Origin: Indioceanicola profundi
GTDB taxonomy: Bacteria > Pseudomonadota > Alphaproteobacteria > Azospirillales > Azospirillaceae
Length of the DNA: 64,000 nt
Reading direction: 5' to 3'
Assembly: GCF_003568845.1 (NCBI RefSeq)
Contig: NZ_CP030127.1
Coordinates: forward strand, 1 to 64,000
Shown here: one piece after another, positions 52,566 to 60,904 of the stretch
How positions within the stretch are numbered: position 1 is the stretch's first letter
Layout of the letters: each line of letters begins with the position of its first letter
Position numbers and translations under genes: made by a program
Notes under the pieces: model-generated
Told to the model about the DNA's origin: nothing
The model's database searches: none
The model's input: only the letters and a program-made list of their open reading frames with translations

Positions 52566-53439
52566 TCAGACCAGCCCGTCTGCGAGGCGCAGAAGATAAT
52601 CTCCATACTCGCTCTTCGCCAGTGGCGCGGCCAGCCGCCGCAGATCCTTGACGGTGATCAGGCCCCGCTGGAATGCGATCCGTTCCGGACAGGCGATCTT
52701 ATACCCCTGCCGCTGCTCCACCGCGCGCACGAACTGGCCGGCATCGATCAGGCTTTCCGGCGTTCCCGTATCCAGCCAAGCATAGCCTGTAGCCAATGCT
52801 TCCACCCTGAGCGTGCCGGCGCGGTGATTGGTGTTGATGACGTCGACGATCTCCGTCTCGCCCCGGGCGGACGGTTTCAGCCCTGCCGCGATCTCCGGCG
52901 CCTGCCGGTCGAAGAAATAGAGGCCGGTTACAGCGAAGTTGGAACGGGGCTTGGCCGGCTTTTCCATGATGGAGCGCACCCGACCGTCGCCAGCGAACTC
53001 TACCACGCCGTACCGTTGCGGGTCCTTGACGCGATAGCCGAAGACGAGGCCACCCTCTTCCAGCTGGGCGCAACGTTCAAGCATCGCGCCCAACCCATGG
53101 CCGAAGAACATGTTGTCGCCCAGGATAAGGGCGACGTTGCTGTCGCCAATGAAATCCCGGCCGATTGTAAGCGCCTGGGGCACGCCCTCGGGCCTGGCCT
53201 GTTCGGCATAGGAGAAGGACAGACCCCATTGAGCGCCGTCACCCAGCAGCGCCTTGAAGAGATGTGCGTCCTGCGGCGTGGTGATGATCAGCATCTCGGT
53301 GATGCCGGCCAGCATTAGCGTCGTCAGCGAATAGTAGATCAGGGGCTTGTCATAGACCGGCAGCAACTGCTTCGAGACGACTTTAGTCACGGGGTTGAGG
53401 CGCGTGCCCGTTCCCCCCCGCAAGAATGATGCCTTTCAT
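52566..53439 (-). pseudogene. rmlA: Second glucose-1-phosphate thymidylyltransferase copy, frameshifted near the start
   Basis: The body encodes a full RmlA ([52 protein letters not shown]). The natural ATG at 53439, starting MKGIILAGG, is in a different frame from the rest. The cause is a run of seven G at 53413-53419, where six would keep the frame. So either the gene is off, or the run varies in length and switches expression, or the extra base is a sequencing error. A TTG at 53423 is an in-frame but unlikely start, since it would remove the nucleotide-binding motif. The intact copy is at 36740. Confidence 0.8.
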
Positions 53440-53492
53440 CGCCTCGCCTCCCCCAATCTTTCGCCGGCATAGCGTTCCTCCCGGATGGGACG

Positions 53493-54487
53493 CTACCAGC
53501 TCTCATTCTTCAGGTACCATTGCACGGTCGCCTCCAGCTCTGTGGCGAAGGTCTCCTGCGGCGCCCAGCCAAGCTCGGCGCGGATTTTCGTCGTGTCGAT
53601 CGCATAGCGGAGGTCGTGGCCGGGCCGGTCGGCGACATGGCGGATCAGACGGCAACGCGGCCCGGCAGGATCGGGTACGGACTGGTCCAGCAGATTGCAG
53701 ATCCGCTTTACCACCTCGATATTCGGCAGTTCCGAACCGCCGCCGATGCAGTAGCTTTTACCGGGCCGGCCCTGTTCCAGGATCAGGCGCAGGGCGCGGG
53801 CATGGTCTTCCACATGCAGCCAGTCGCGCACAATCTGCCCCCGGCCGTAGACCGGAAGCGACTTGCCTTCCAACCCGTTCAGGATCATCAGCGGGATCAG
53901 CTTTCGGGAAACTGGTATGGCCCGTAATTGTTCGAGCAGTTCCCGACAATGACCGGCAGGCCATAGGTGTGGAACCAGGCCCGGGCCAAGTGATCCGATC
54001 CGGCCTTGCTGGCGGAATAAGGGCTGTTCGGCGCGTAGGCTGTCGCCTCATTGAAGCGGCCCTTGCTGATACTTCCAAAGACTTCATCCGTTGAGACATG
54101 GACGAAGCGGAAGCCGGCCCTGCGCCCATCGGGCAGCGCGCGCCAGTAGGCGGTCACGGCATCCAGCAGCGTGCAGGTGCCGACCACATTGGTCATGACG
54201 AAGGCCGATGGCGCGTCGATAGAGCGATCCACATGGCTTTCCGCTGCAAGGTGCAGGACCGCGTCGGGCTGGAAGCTGGTCAGAACGGACGCCACGCCTG
54301 CGGCATCGCAGATATCCAGTCGTTCGAAACGGTAACGAGGGCTGGAGACCACTGATGCCAGCGCATCCAGGCTGGCGGCATAGGTCAGTTTGTCGAGATT
54401 GCACACCTCATCGCCCGCAACGACGAACTGCCGGACGACGCAGGAGCCGATGAACCCGGCGCCGCCTGTTACCAGAACCCTTGCCAA
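53493..54487 (-). pseudogene. rmlB: Second dTDP-glucose 4,6-dehydratase copy, frameshifted in the middle
   Basis: The two halves are in different frames. 54487-53897 encodes the NAD domain and active site ([34 protein letters not shown]) and stops right after [11 protein letters not shown]. 53888-53493 encodes the rest ([40 protein letters not shown]). At the junction, near 53905, the sequence has GAAAGCTG where GAAAAGCTG would be expected, a loss of one A. The intact copy is at 37695. The next gene, rmlA2, is also frameshifted, so this rml pair is doubly damaged or carries sequencing errors. Confidence 0.8.
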
Positions 54488-54763
54488 CCCTGCTCTCCCG
54501 CGGTGCGCGAGCCATCATCCTTCCCTTTCAGGAAAAGACGGCTGCCTCCAAAGATATTGGTCATCGCATGGCTTGTCTCGCTTTTCAGTACGGCAGCGCC
54601 TCCCCTTTGCGCCAGCTGACAGGCCTGCCATCTCCGAATGAGGTGGTCCCTACCCCCATTCCCGTCTCGGAAAGCGGCGCAGCTGGGCATTACCTTCTGT
54701 TTCCGTCGGAGAGCAGGTCCGCTGGCAATCGCGGTTGCTCGCAACAGAAAAGAAGAGATAGCC

Positions 54764-55081
54764 ATGCGCAAATCCATTGCTGCCTACGGCACCGCCCTTG
54801 CCCTGGTGCTCGCCCAGATGCCAGCTCACGCTCAGCAGACCCAGGTCGCCCAGGATCAGGCCGGTGGCGGCACCGGAGCCGGCACGGGGACTGCAGCCGG
54901 CGCGACCGGCGCTTCGGGCGCCGCCTCCGGAGCCTTGTCGCTGCTGCCCGTCGCCGGCGCCCTCGCCCTTGCGGCTGGCGCTGTCGCGATTGCCGCTTCC
55001 GGCAATGACGACGATGACGAGACCGCCGCTCCGGGGCCGGGTACCGGCACCACGACCTCTACGGCGACTGTTACGCAGTAA
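54764..55081 (+). CDS. Small secreted YjbE/GfcA-like protein (paralogue C)
   Basis: The ATG at 54764 follows AAGAAGAGATAG and gives 105 residues; the longer upstream frame is not needed. It repeats the same design: signal peptide (cleavage near AHAQ), Gly/Ala linker, hydrophobic segment (about residues 58-78), an acidic GNDDDDE patch and a Thr-rich end TTTSTATVTQ. It is divergent from the rmlB2 pseudogene and is followed by a terminator at 55109. Because it has its own terminator and no partner gene on its strand, it is probably a monocistronic unit. The final residues differ from the R-ending paralogues. Confidence 0.62.
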   Translation: MRKSIAAYGTALALVLAQMPAHAQQTQVAQDQAGGGTGAGTGTAAGATGASGAASGALSLLPVAGALALAAGAVAIAASGNDDDDETAAPGPGTGTTTSTATVTQ

Positions 55082-55108
55082 TATCGCGTCAGGTCCAGGT
55101 TTCGACAG

Positions 55109-55137
55109 GCCCGCAGCCTTCAGGCTGCGGGCTTTCT
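55109..55137 (+). terminator. Intrinsic terminator after the third YjbE-like gene
   Basis: GCCCGCAGCC, loop TTCA, GGCTGCGGGC forms a perfect 10-bp stem at 55109-55132, followed by TTTCTGTT. It lies 28 bases past the stop codon of the YjbE-like gene. Confidence 0.75.
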
Positions 55138-55174
55138 GTTGTCCAGCCGTCGACGGATCACGTCTACGCCAGGA

Positions 55175-56065
55175 TCAAGAGGGGTACGAAGCTGCGGCGG
55201 CGAGAATGCTGTCCAGCGCTGTGTACGGGTCCGGCGCGGCCAAGCCCATCATGTCGCGGAGGCGGCTGCAGTCCAGGCTGGTGAAGGCGGATGCAGGCTC
55301 CCCGCCCAGCACCTCACCCATTCGGCCCGTCACCGGCTGAACAAGCCTATCATCTGCTCCGATCCGCCGGGCGAGGTGGAAGGCTGCACGGGCATAGTTG
55401 ATGTCCTCGCTCGCCGTGAGCTGGAAAATTCCGGTGCCGGAACGGTCCAGTATCCGTGCTGCCGCCTCGGCCACCAACCCGACTGGAACGGCTGCCAGGG
55501 GGAAATCGGAGAAAGGCTGGATCGCGCTGCCGGCACGCAAGCTGCGCACCCAGCCGGCGAAGGGGCCAGCCTCCGGCCCCACGACTTTGGAGAGGCGCAG
55601 CACTGAAGCACCGGGTAGAGCCAGTACGCCTGCTTCCGCCGCGGCCTTCTGGCGGCCATATTCGCTGGCCGGGCACGGCCGGTCGGACCAGCGCCGATGG
55701 GGGATGGACCCGTCATAGACCTTGTCGGTCGAGAGCAGCAGGATGCGTGTCCCCGCACGGGCCAATCGGCCAGCGAGTTCCAACGTGCCGGCAACGTTCG
55801 TCTGCGCTGTTCCCACCGGATCGGCTCGGCAGTCTGCTAGCCGGGCGCGTGCGGCGCATAGAACCGCGGCGGCATAGCCGGCTTCGGCGATCCCGAACCC
55901 CTCCCCGCTTGCGAGGTCGAGCAGAGGGCGGTCCGGCCCCGCCATGTCGGCGCGGCGCGTGGAAGCCGCGACCCGCAGGCCCCGGCTGCGCAGATGGGGA
56001 ACCAGCGTGCGGGCAACATAGCCGTCGCCGCCAACCACCAGCACGGCATTTTCCGCCGCGGTCAT
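55175..56065 (-). CDS. RmlD-like sugar-nucleotide reductase
   Basis: The 296-residue SDR has VVGGDGYVARTLVPHLR (about residues 10-26), LLLSTDKVYDGS and the Tyr-Lys pair in YGRQKAAAE, as in the RmlD-type substrate-binding family. RmlD reduces dTDP-4-keto-rhamnose, but no rmlC is present and the NAD motif is weaker, so another keto-sugar substrate is possible. Its start overlaps the stop of the heme-demethylase-like gene by four bases (ATGA), an unexpected partner. The terminator at 55109 lies on the other side of its stop. Confidence 0.7.
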   Translation of the reverse strand: MTAAENAVLVVGGDGYVARTLVPHLRSRGLRVAASTRRADMAGPDRPLLDLASGEGFGIAEAGYAAAVLCAARARLADCRADPVGTAQTNVAGTLELAGRLARAGTRILLLSTDKVYDGSIPHRRWSDRPCPASEYGRQKAAAEAGVLALPGASVLRLSKVVGPEAGPFAGWVRSLRAGSAIQPFSDFPLAAVPVGLVAEAAARILDRSGTGIFQLTASEDINYARAAFHLARRIGADDRLVQPVTGRMGEVLGGEPASAFTSLDCSRLRDMMGLAAPDPYTALDSILAAAASYPS

Positions 56066-57015
56066 GGCCGACCCTGCCCCCCGGCGGCGATGCGGTCCAG
56101 CACGGCCAGCGCCGGACCGGCTGTACGGATAAGGCCCTTGTAGCGGGCGGTGTCCTCGGGAGCCGTCCGGATCACGCCGGCGAGATCGGCGGCGTGATCC
56201 GGCGAGAGCTGGCGGATGGCGCGCTGATATGTCCGGATACCGAAGATTACGGCGCCGCTGCCCGGAAGATGGCGGAGCGTCTGGCGTTCAACCCTCAGAA
56301 AGAGCCGTTCCCCAGCATTTTCTGCCGTGATGGTGCGGTCGGGGCTGGTGTGTGCAGTTTCCACCGGCTGGAACAGGGCGGGGTCGTCGTTCAGCGCCCA
56401 GTTGGTGCGCCAGACCGCTTTTCCATCGGCGAGTGCGTCGAAGAACCGGTCCACCGGCACCGCCAGCGTACGGTCATAGTCGGGGACCGGCCGGTGTATG
56501 CCCGGCATCGGCTTGCCGAGCTTGTCCGCCAGGCGCCAGCGGTTGGGAAAGCACAGGACCGCCCCTGTGAGCCGCCAGCCGCCGTGCGTACGCGTCATGA
56601 TGCAGAGATCATCCGCGACCAGCGCGCCCATGACCGCGAGCGGATCGGACCCGTCCAGCGGCAGCCGTTCACCGGTAATCCGGCTTTCGATCCATCCATC
56701 CGCCGCGGTGAACAGGTCCGGGAACCGGCCGGTCAGGTGATCGGCCAGAAGCTCGAGGAGTTCCCGCGCTGCCGGCGTGGCCTCAGGCATCAGGGCCAGT
56801 ACTTCCCCCCGGCGGGTGCGCAACAGCTCCCTGCGCCCAGCCAGCAGCCGGGGCCATTCCGCGTCGGGCTGTATCCAGGCGGCGGGAGCCAGAGCCCGCA
56901 GGCCCATGCTCATCCGGAAGGCCGGTCCGTCGAAGGGCCAGGGCATGTCAGCCGGCGGCAGCGCTGGCAGTGCCGGCCCCGTTCCTTGGTCGCCTGTTCC
57001 GCCGTCTGACATCAT
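56062..57015 (-). CDS. Heme-dependent oxidative N-demethylase family protein (DUF3445)
   Basis: I chose the ATG at 57015 (317 residues), which has a GGGAGCG ribosome-binding site; an adjacent ATG at 57012 is equivalent. The sequence has the DUF3445 blocks FRMSMGLRAL, GAVLCFPNRWRLADKLGKPMPGIHRPVPDYD and RTNWALNDDPALFQP, then VERQTLRHLPGSGAVIFGIRTYQR. Characterised members are heme enzymes that remove methyl groups from amines. It has no signal peptide. It is coupled to the RmlD-like gene downstream and lies 66 bases after the EAL gene on the same strand. The substrate is not predictable. Confidence 0.75.
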   Translation of the reverse strand: MMSDGGTGDQGTGPALPALPPADMPWPFDGPAFRMSMGLRALAPAAWIQPDAEWPRLLAGRRELLRTRRGEVLALMPEATPAARELLELLADHLTGRFPDLFTAADGWIESRITGERLPLDGSDPLAVMGALVADDLCIMTRTHGGWRLTGAVLCFPNRWRLADKLGKPMPGIHRPVPDYDRTLAVPVDRFFDALADGKAVWRTNWALNDDPALFQPVETAHTSPDRTITAENAGERLFLRVERQTLRHLPGSGAVIFGIRTYQRAIRQLSPDHAADLAGVIRTAPEDTARYKGLIRTAGPALAVLDRIAAGGQGRP

Positions 57016-57080
57016 AGCGCTCCCGTTTCCATCGGGCGCACTATCCCGGTCCGGATGGCCGGATTCAAGTCCGCCGCAGA

Positions 57081-58160
57081 TCAGACGGGAAGCGGGTGCG
57101 GCGCCGGTCGGCCGAACAGATAGCCCTGTAGGTAATCCACGCCCGTGGCGGTCAGCCAATCGCGCTCCTGCTCCGTCTCGACGCCCTCGGCAATGACGCG
57201 GATGTCCAGCTCCGTTCCGATTTCGATCAGGCGGCGCACGATGGCCGACTTGAACCGGTCATCGGCGACGCCCTGGATCAGGTGCATGTCGATCTTCAGG
57301 AAGTCCGGCCGCAGCCGGGCGAGGAGATCCAAGGAGGAATAACCGGCCCCGACATCATCCAGCGCCACGCGGAAGCCCACCCCGCGATAGTGGGACAGAA
57401 TCCCGGCCAGATGTCCAGGGTCGTCGATGCGGTCGGTTTCCGTTACCTCGAACACGATTTCGCTTCGTGGGATTCCGGCGCGGTCCACCGCGTCGATGGT
57501 GGTGCGCAGACAGGCCGTCGGATCGTAGATGGAGGTCGGCGTGAAATTGATGAAGATGGAGCCGCCGGCCCTGACCTGACCAGCTCGATGAACGGCCGTT
57601 TCCCGCGCCAAGCGGTCCAGCGGAAACAACAGATCGCCGTCACGCGCCGCGTCCAGAAGCCGGCCGGCCGGAATCAGCGCGCCATCCTCATCCACGCCGC
57701 GCAGCAGGCATTCATGTCCGATCGTCCGGTGCGGAGCGGCGGCGGAGACGATGGGCTGGAACAGGCTGGTCAGCCGCTGCTCCGCGATCACGTTGGCCAG
57801 CCACCCGTTCCGGGCCCGCGCCGTGGCGGCAGTAAGGGACATGACACGGCCGAAATCGGCGACGCTCGGCGGAATGTCGGCCGTATCGGAAACGAGGATC
57901 TTGGTATCTTCCCTCTCCTGCCGCGTCAGCGATTCACCGGCTTCCACCAGGAAGCGGTTGGAATCCGCACCCGGAACCGTCATGTAGCTGCCGCAGGCGC
58001 TGCGCGCCCAGGAAAGGCCAAGCCGTTTCAGCGCGGACTGGAGTTTAGCCGCAACGTGGCCGACGGGCGGCCAGACATACACGACCCCGCCATCGACGCG
58101 CATTTTGCCTACAGGGGGCGCACAGCGGGTACAGACCTGACTGGATTCTGGCGTGCTCAC
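57081..58160 (-). CDS. EAL-domain cyclic-di-GMP phosphodiesterase with unusual N-terminus
   Basis: Residues about 125-350 form a complete EAL domain: GHECLLRG in the position of ExLLR, the substrate Asn in FINFTPTS, EVTE, the loop DDVGAGYSSL, KIDMHL and EGVETEQE with LQGYLFGRP. The metal ligands look intact, so hydrolysis of cyclic-di-GMP is likely. Residues about 1-115 are not a domain I recognise; they start with a CTRC pair that could bind metal and have a WARSACGSY segment. There is no membrane helix. In a window rich in pilus and polysaccharide genes, this enzyme may regulate both by lowering cyclic-di-GMP. Confidence 0.85.
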   Translation of the reverse strand: MSTPESSQVCTRCAPPVGKMRVDGGVVYVWPPVGHVAAKLQSALKRLGLSWARSACGSYMTVPGADSNRFLVEAGESLTRQEREDTKILVSDTADIPPSVADFGRVMSLTAATARARNGWLANVIAEQRLTSLFQPIVSAAAPHRTIGHECLLRGVDEDGALIPAGRLLDAARDGDLLFPLDRLARETAVHRAGQVRAGGSIFINFTPTSIYDPTACLRTTIDAVDRAGIPRSEIVFEVTETDRIDDPGHLAGILSHYRGVGFRVALDDVGAGYSSLDLLARLRPDFLKIDMHLIQGVADDRFKSAIVRRLIEIGTELDIRVIAEGVETEQERDWLTATGVDYLQGYLFGRPAPHPLPV

Positions 58161-58393
58161 AGGCTGCTCCCCCGTCGTCGATGCCGGCCACGGTTCCAGG
58201 GAACGATAGCCTGTATTTTAGATATATTGCGCCAAGAAAGGGTTTCCCATTCCCGCAACAGGTCAGGTCCGTACCACTTAGGGCATAGCGGCTCGGATGA
58301 GACCCGGCTTGCCTGCCCAGGGCGCGTCGTGTAGGCGTCAGCCCCGACGGACCCGCATCCCGGCGGGTCGCGCCGAGCCTTGCGTGGACTGCC

Positions 58394-59386
58394 ATGCCCG
58401 ACACCGATAAGATTCTTTCTGCCGCCCGCGAGCTGCTGCGCATCGAAGCCAAGGCCGTGCTGATGCAGGAACAGGCCCTGGATGAGGATTTCGTCGGGGT
58501 CGTGCGCATGATCGCGGCGGAACAGGGCAATACCCTGGTGGCGGGGGTCGGCAAGTCCGGCCTTATCGCCCGGCTGCTGGCCAGCAAACTGTCCTCCGTC
58601 GGCGCCCGGGCCTTCTATTACAGCGCGCTGGACGCGCTGCACGGGGAGCTGGGCGGGTTACGTCGCGGCGATCTGCTCATTCTCCTGTCCAACAGCGGCC
58701 AGACGCAGGAGCTGCTGGATGTGGCAAAGGCGGCTGTGCAGCGGGGCGTCAAGGTAGCGGCCATGGTGAGCCGCGTCCCCTCCTCTCTCTCCCGCATCGC
58801 CGATTTCACGCTCCAGGCCCGTATCGAACGGGAGGCGACGGAAACCAAGCTCCCCACCGCCAGCACCACCGCCATGCTGGCCCTGGCGGATGCGCTGGTG
58901 GTGGGCGTCGCAGCACAGCGCGGTTTCACGGCGGAGGATTTCGGCCGCAACCATCCCGGCGGGACGCTGGGCATCGTGCTGGGATCGCGGGTGGGCGACC
59001 TGATGGTGCCGGCGCCGGAGGGCGTCGCGCTGGTCGCTCCGGACCAGCCGGTGTTCGAGACGCTGCTGGCCATGACGCGCCATCCCAATGGCGCCGCCAT
59101 TGTCACGGACGGCGATCGGCGGCTTCTTGGCATCGTGACCGATGGCGACCTGCGCCGCGGTCTGGCCGCCAATGGCAAGGGCTTCCTGGATACCGAAACA
59201 CGGTCCTGCATGACGATTTCGCCCCGTTCCTGCAGACCGGAGGCGAGCGCCATCCAGGCGTTGGAGATCATGGAGACGGCCTCCCAGGTCTATGTGCTGC
59301 CGGTGGTCGATGCGGACCATAGGGTGGTCGGGCTGGTCCGTATGCATGACATTGCCGGAATGGAAGTCGAAAAGTCCCTGGGCTGA
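58394..59386 (+). CDS. kdsD: Arabinose-5-phosphate isomerase (KpsF/GutQ family)
   Basis: The 330-residue protein has an N-terminal SIS domain with VAGVGKSGLIARLLASKLSSVGARAFYYSALDALHGELG and LLSNSGQTQELL, then ATETKLPTASTTAMLALADAL, NHPGGTLG (about residue 196) and two CBS domains (about residues 205-330). It isomerises ribulose-5-phosphate to arabinose-5-phosphate, the first step of Kdo synthesis for LPS or capsule. The length and motifs are standard. It begins a plus-strand run with the hydratase, the small orphan gene and a two-helix membrane protein. No kdsA, kdsB or kdsC is visible. Confidence 0.93.
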   Translation: MPDTDKILSAARELLRIEAKAVLMQEQALDEDFVGVVRMIAAEQGNTLVAGVGKSGLIARLLASKLSSVGARAFYYSALDALHGELGGLRRGDLLILLSNSGQTQELLDVAKAAVQRGVKVAAMVSRVPSSLSRIADFTLQARIEREATETKLPTASTTAMLALADALVVGVAAQRGFTAEDFGRNHPGGTLGIVLGSRVGDLMVPAPEGVALVAPDQPVFETLLAMTRHPNGAAIVTDGDRRLLGIVTDGDLRRGLAANGKGFLDTETRSCMTISPRSCRPEASAIQALEIMETASQVYVLPVVDADHRVVGLVRMHDIAGMEVEKSLG

Positions 59387-59412
59387 CCGGCCCATACAGA
59401 CAGGAGGCGGCA

Positions 59413-60186
59413 ATGGCGGCGTCCCTTTTCCCACAAGCCGAAGCATTGGCGCGTTTTCGCAAGGAAGGCCGCGCATTGCCTGACTTTCCCGGACCGGCGC
59501 CGGCGGATATCGGGGAGGCGTACCGTCTTCAGCGCGCGGTGCAGGCCGCCATGGCCGAGCCTGTCTGTGGCTGGAAGATCGGCGCAACCAGCCGCACGGT
59601 CCAGGAGGCGATCGGAACGCGGGAGCCTTTTTACGGTCCACTCTACGCGCCGCGCTGCCACGGCTCCGGTGCGGCCGTCCCCGTGCCGGAAGGGGCGTTG
59701 GGTATCGAATGCGAATTCGCCTTTCGTCTTGCCAAGGACCTGCCTCCGCGTCCGGAGCCCTACGGAACGGATGAGGTGGTGGAGGCGGTGGGCAGCGTCC
59801 ATCCGGCCATCGAACTGGTCGGCCTGTGCCTGCCGTCCGCGGCATTCAGGGATGTCCGCTGGTGCATCGCCGACCATGGCCTCGACGTCGCCCTCATCGC
59901 CGGGGCCGGCGTGACGGACTGGCGCCAACTCGATCTGGCGGGACTGACCGTTCACGCCGTGGTCAACGGTGCTGAAAGGGCGGCAGGCAGCGGGGCGGCC
60001 GTGCTGGGCAGCCCGCTTGTGGCCCTGACCTGGCTGGCGAATGCCCTCTCCTTCCACGATCGCGGTCTTCTGGCCGGCGACTGGATCAGCACCGGAACCT
60101 GCACGGGAATCCAGGTTGTGAAGCCAGGGGATGTGGCGGACGGCATGTTCGAGGGGATCGGCAGCGTCCGCGTTTCTTTCTCCTGA
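59413..60186 (+). CDS. 2-keto-4-pentenoate hydratase / fumarylacetoacetase-family protein
   Basis: The 257-residue protein has the family pattern CGWKIGATS (about residue 52), PFYGPLY, the metal-binding Glu pair in GIECEFAFRLA, VGSVHPAIELVG with another acidic ligand, and the C-terminal WISTGTCTGI. These enzymes hydrate or decarboxylate 2-keto acids in aromatic degradation. No other catabolic genes are nearby, so its physiological substrate is open. It starts 26 bases after the kdsD stop and could be co-transcribed with it. Confidence 0.8.
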   Translation: MAASLFPQAEALARFRKEGRALPDFPGPAPADIGEAYRLQRAVQAAMAEPVCGWKIGATSRTVQEAIGTREPFYGPLYAPRCHGSGAAVPVPEGALGIECEFAFRLAKDLPPRPEPYGTDEVVEAVGSVHPAIELVGLCLPSAAFRDVRWCIADHGLDVALIAGAGVTDWRQLDLAGLTVHAVVNGAERAAGSGAAVLGSPLVALTWLANALSFHDRGLLAGDWISTGTCTGIQVVKPGDVADGMFEGIGSVRVSFS

Positions 60187-60296
60187 GCGGTGGTGCGCCT
60201 GCCGCCGCCATATTGCATGGTGGGTGGCACTTGCCTCATTATTTCGGCGAGATCGCAGGCTGCCGCTTCCGACGGCCCGCCGTGGAGAAGATTGAG

Positions 60297-60668
60297 ATGC
60301 GCGAGATGCGAAGCCTGGGCTTCACCGAGCGGGAGGTCATCACGGCGGTGGTCGATCTGACCCGGAAGCTGCGCCAGCCCCTGCCCAGCGGGCAGATCAT
60401 CGGCATCGAGTTGAAGCCGAATCCGGTGCGGGCGGAACTGACGGTCGAGGATGATTTCGGCGCCCGCAAGGTCGTCCACCGCAGTTCGGCGGAACTGGCG
60501 GCCTCGCTCATCAACTACTGCCTGGAACGGCGCATCCGGCTGCCGAGCAGCGGCCGGAAGTTCGTGGAGCTGATCGCTGGCTCGCTGAACCTGGTCATCT
60601 ACATGGAGGACGCCGCCGGACAGTCGAAGAGCCGGAGAACGGTGCGTCCGGCATCCGCCCGCGCCTGA
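60297..60668 (+). CDS. Small orphan protein, paralogue of the 10060 gene product
   Basis: I place the start at the ATG at 60297, preceded by GGAGAAG (123 residues). No named family is recognised. The protein resembles the 102-residue product at 10060-10368: MREMRSLGFTEREVITAV against MITEIRHIIFSNDEMKQVF, and ELAASLINYCLERRIRLPSSGRKFVELI against YQLARMIVGYCRNRKIPLPKDALKTLH. It has no signal peptide or membrane helix. It follows the hydratase by 110 bases and precedes a tiny membrane protein by 46. Both paralogues are adjacent to regulatory or envelope genes, but no function can be given. Confidence 0.7.
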   Translation: MREMRSLGFTEREVITAVVDLTRKLRQPLPSGQIIGIELKPNPVRAELTVEDDFGARKVVHRSSAELAASLINYCLERRIRLPSSGRKFVELIAGSLNLVIYMEDAAGQSKSRRTVRPASARA

Positions 60669-60714
60669 TGCCGGCCTGGATGGCTCGGTACCGGGCGGAA
60701 CCGTTGGAACCTGC

Positions 60715-60885
60715 ATGAATTGGTATCTGATCGGCGCGTTTTTGACGGCAGGTCTTGTCCTGATGGCACGGAGCGCCTGGATTCAGGGGGAGCTGGACAA
60801 GTTTCTGAAGGCGCTTGCCCTGGTGCTCCTGCTTCTGGCTTCGCTGTCGGGATTCGTCGCCGGTTGGATCTGGCTGAACAGCTGA
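60715..60885 (+). CDS. 56-residue two-helix membrane protein
   Basis: A small ORF too short for most gene calls: ATG at 60715, stop at 60883-60885. It encodes NWYLIGAFLTAGLVLMARSA (first hydrophobic helix, about residues 3-19), a short polar part with ELDKF, and LALVLLLLASLSGFVAGWIW (second helix, about residues 33-53). Codon use is GC-rich and in keeping with its neighbours. It ends 19 bases before the convergent ABC exporter stop. No family recognised; it could be an accessory membrane peptide. Confidence 0.5.
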   Translation: MNWYLIGAFLTAGLVLMARSAWIQGELDKFLKALALVLLLLASLSGFVAGWIWLNS

Positions 60886-60904
60886 GCACCCATGAACTAG
60901 ATAA

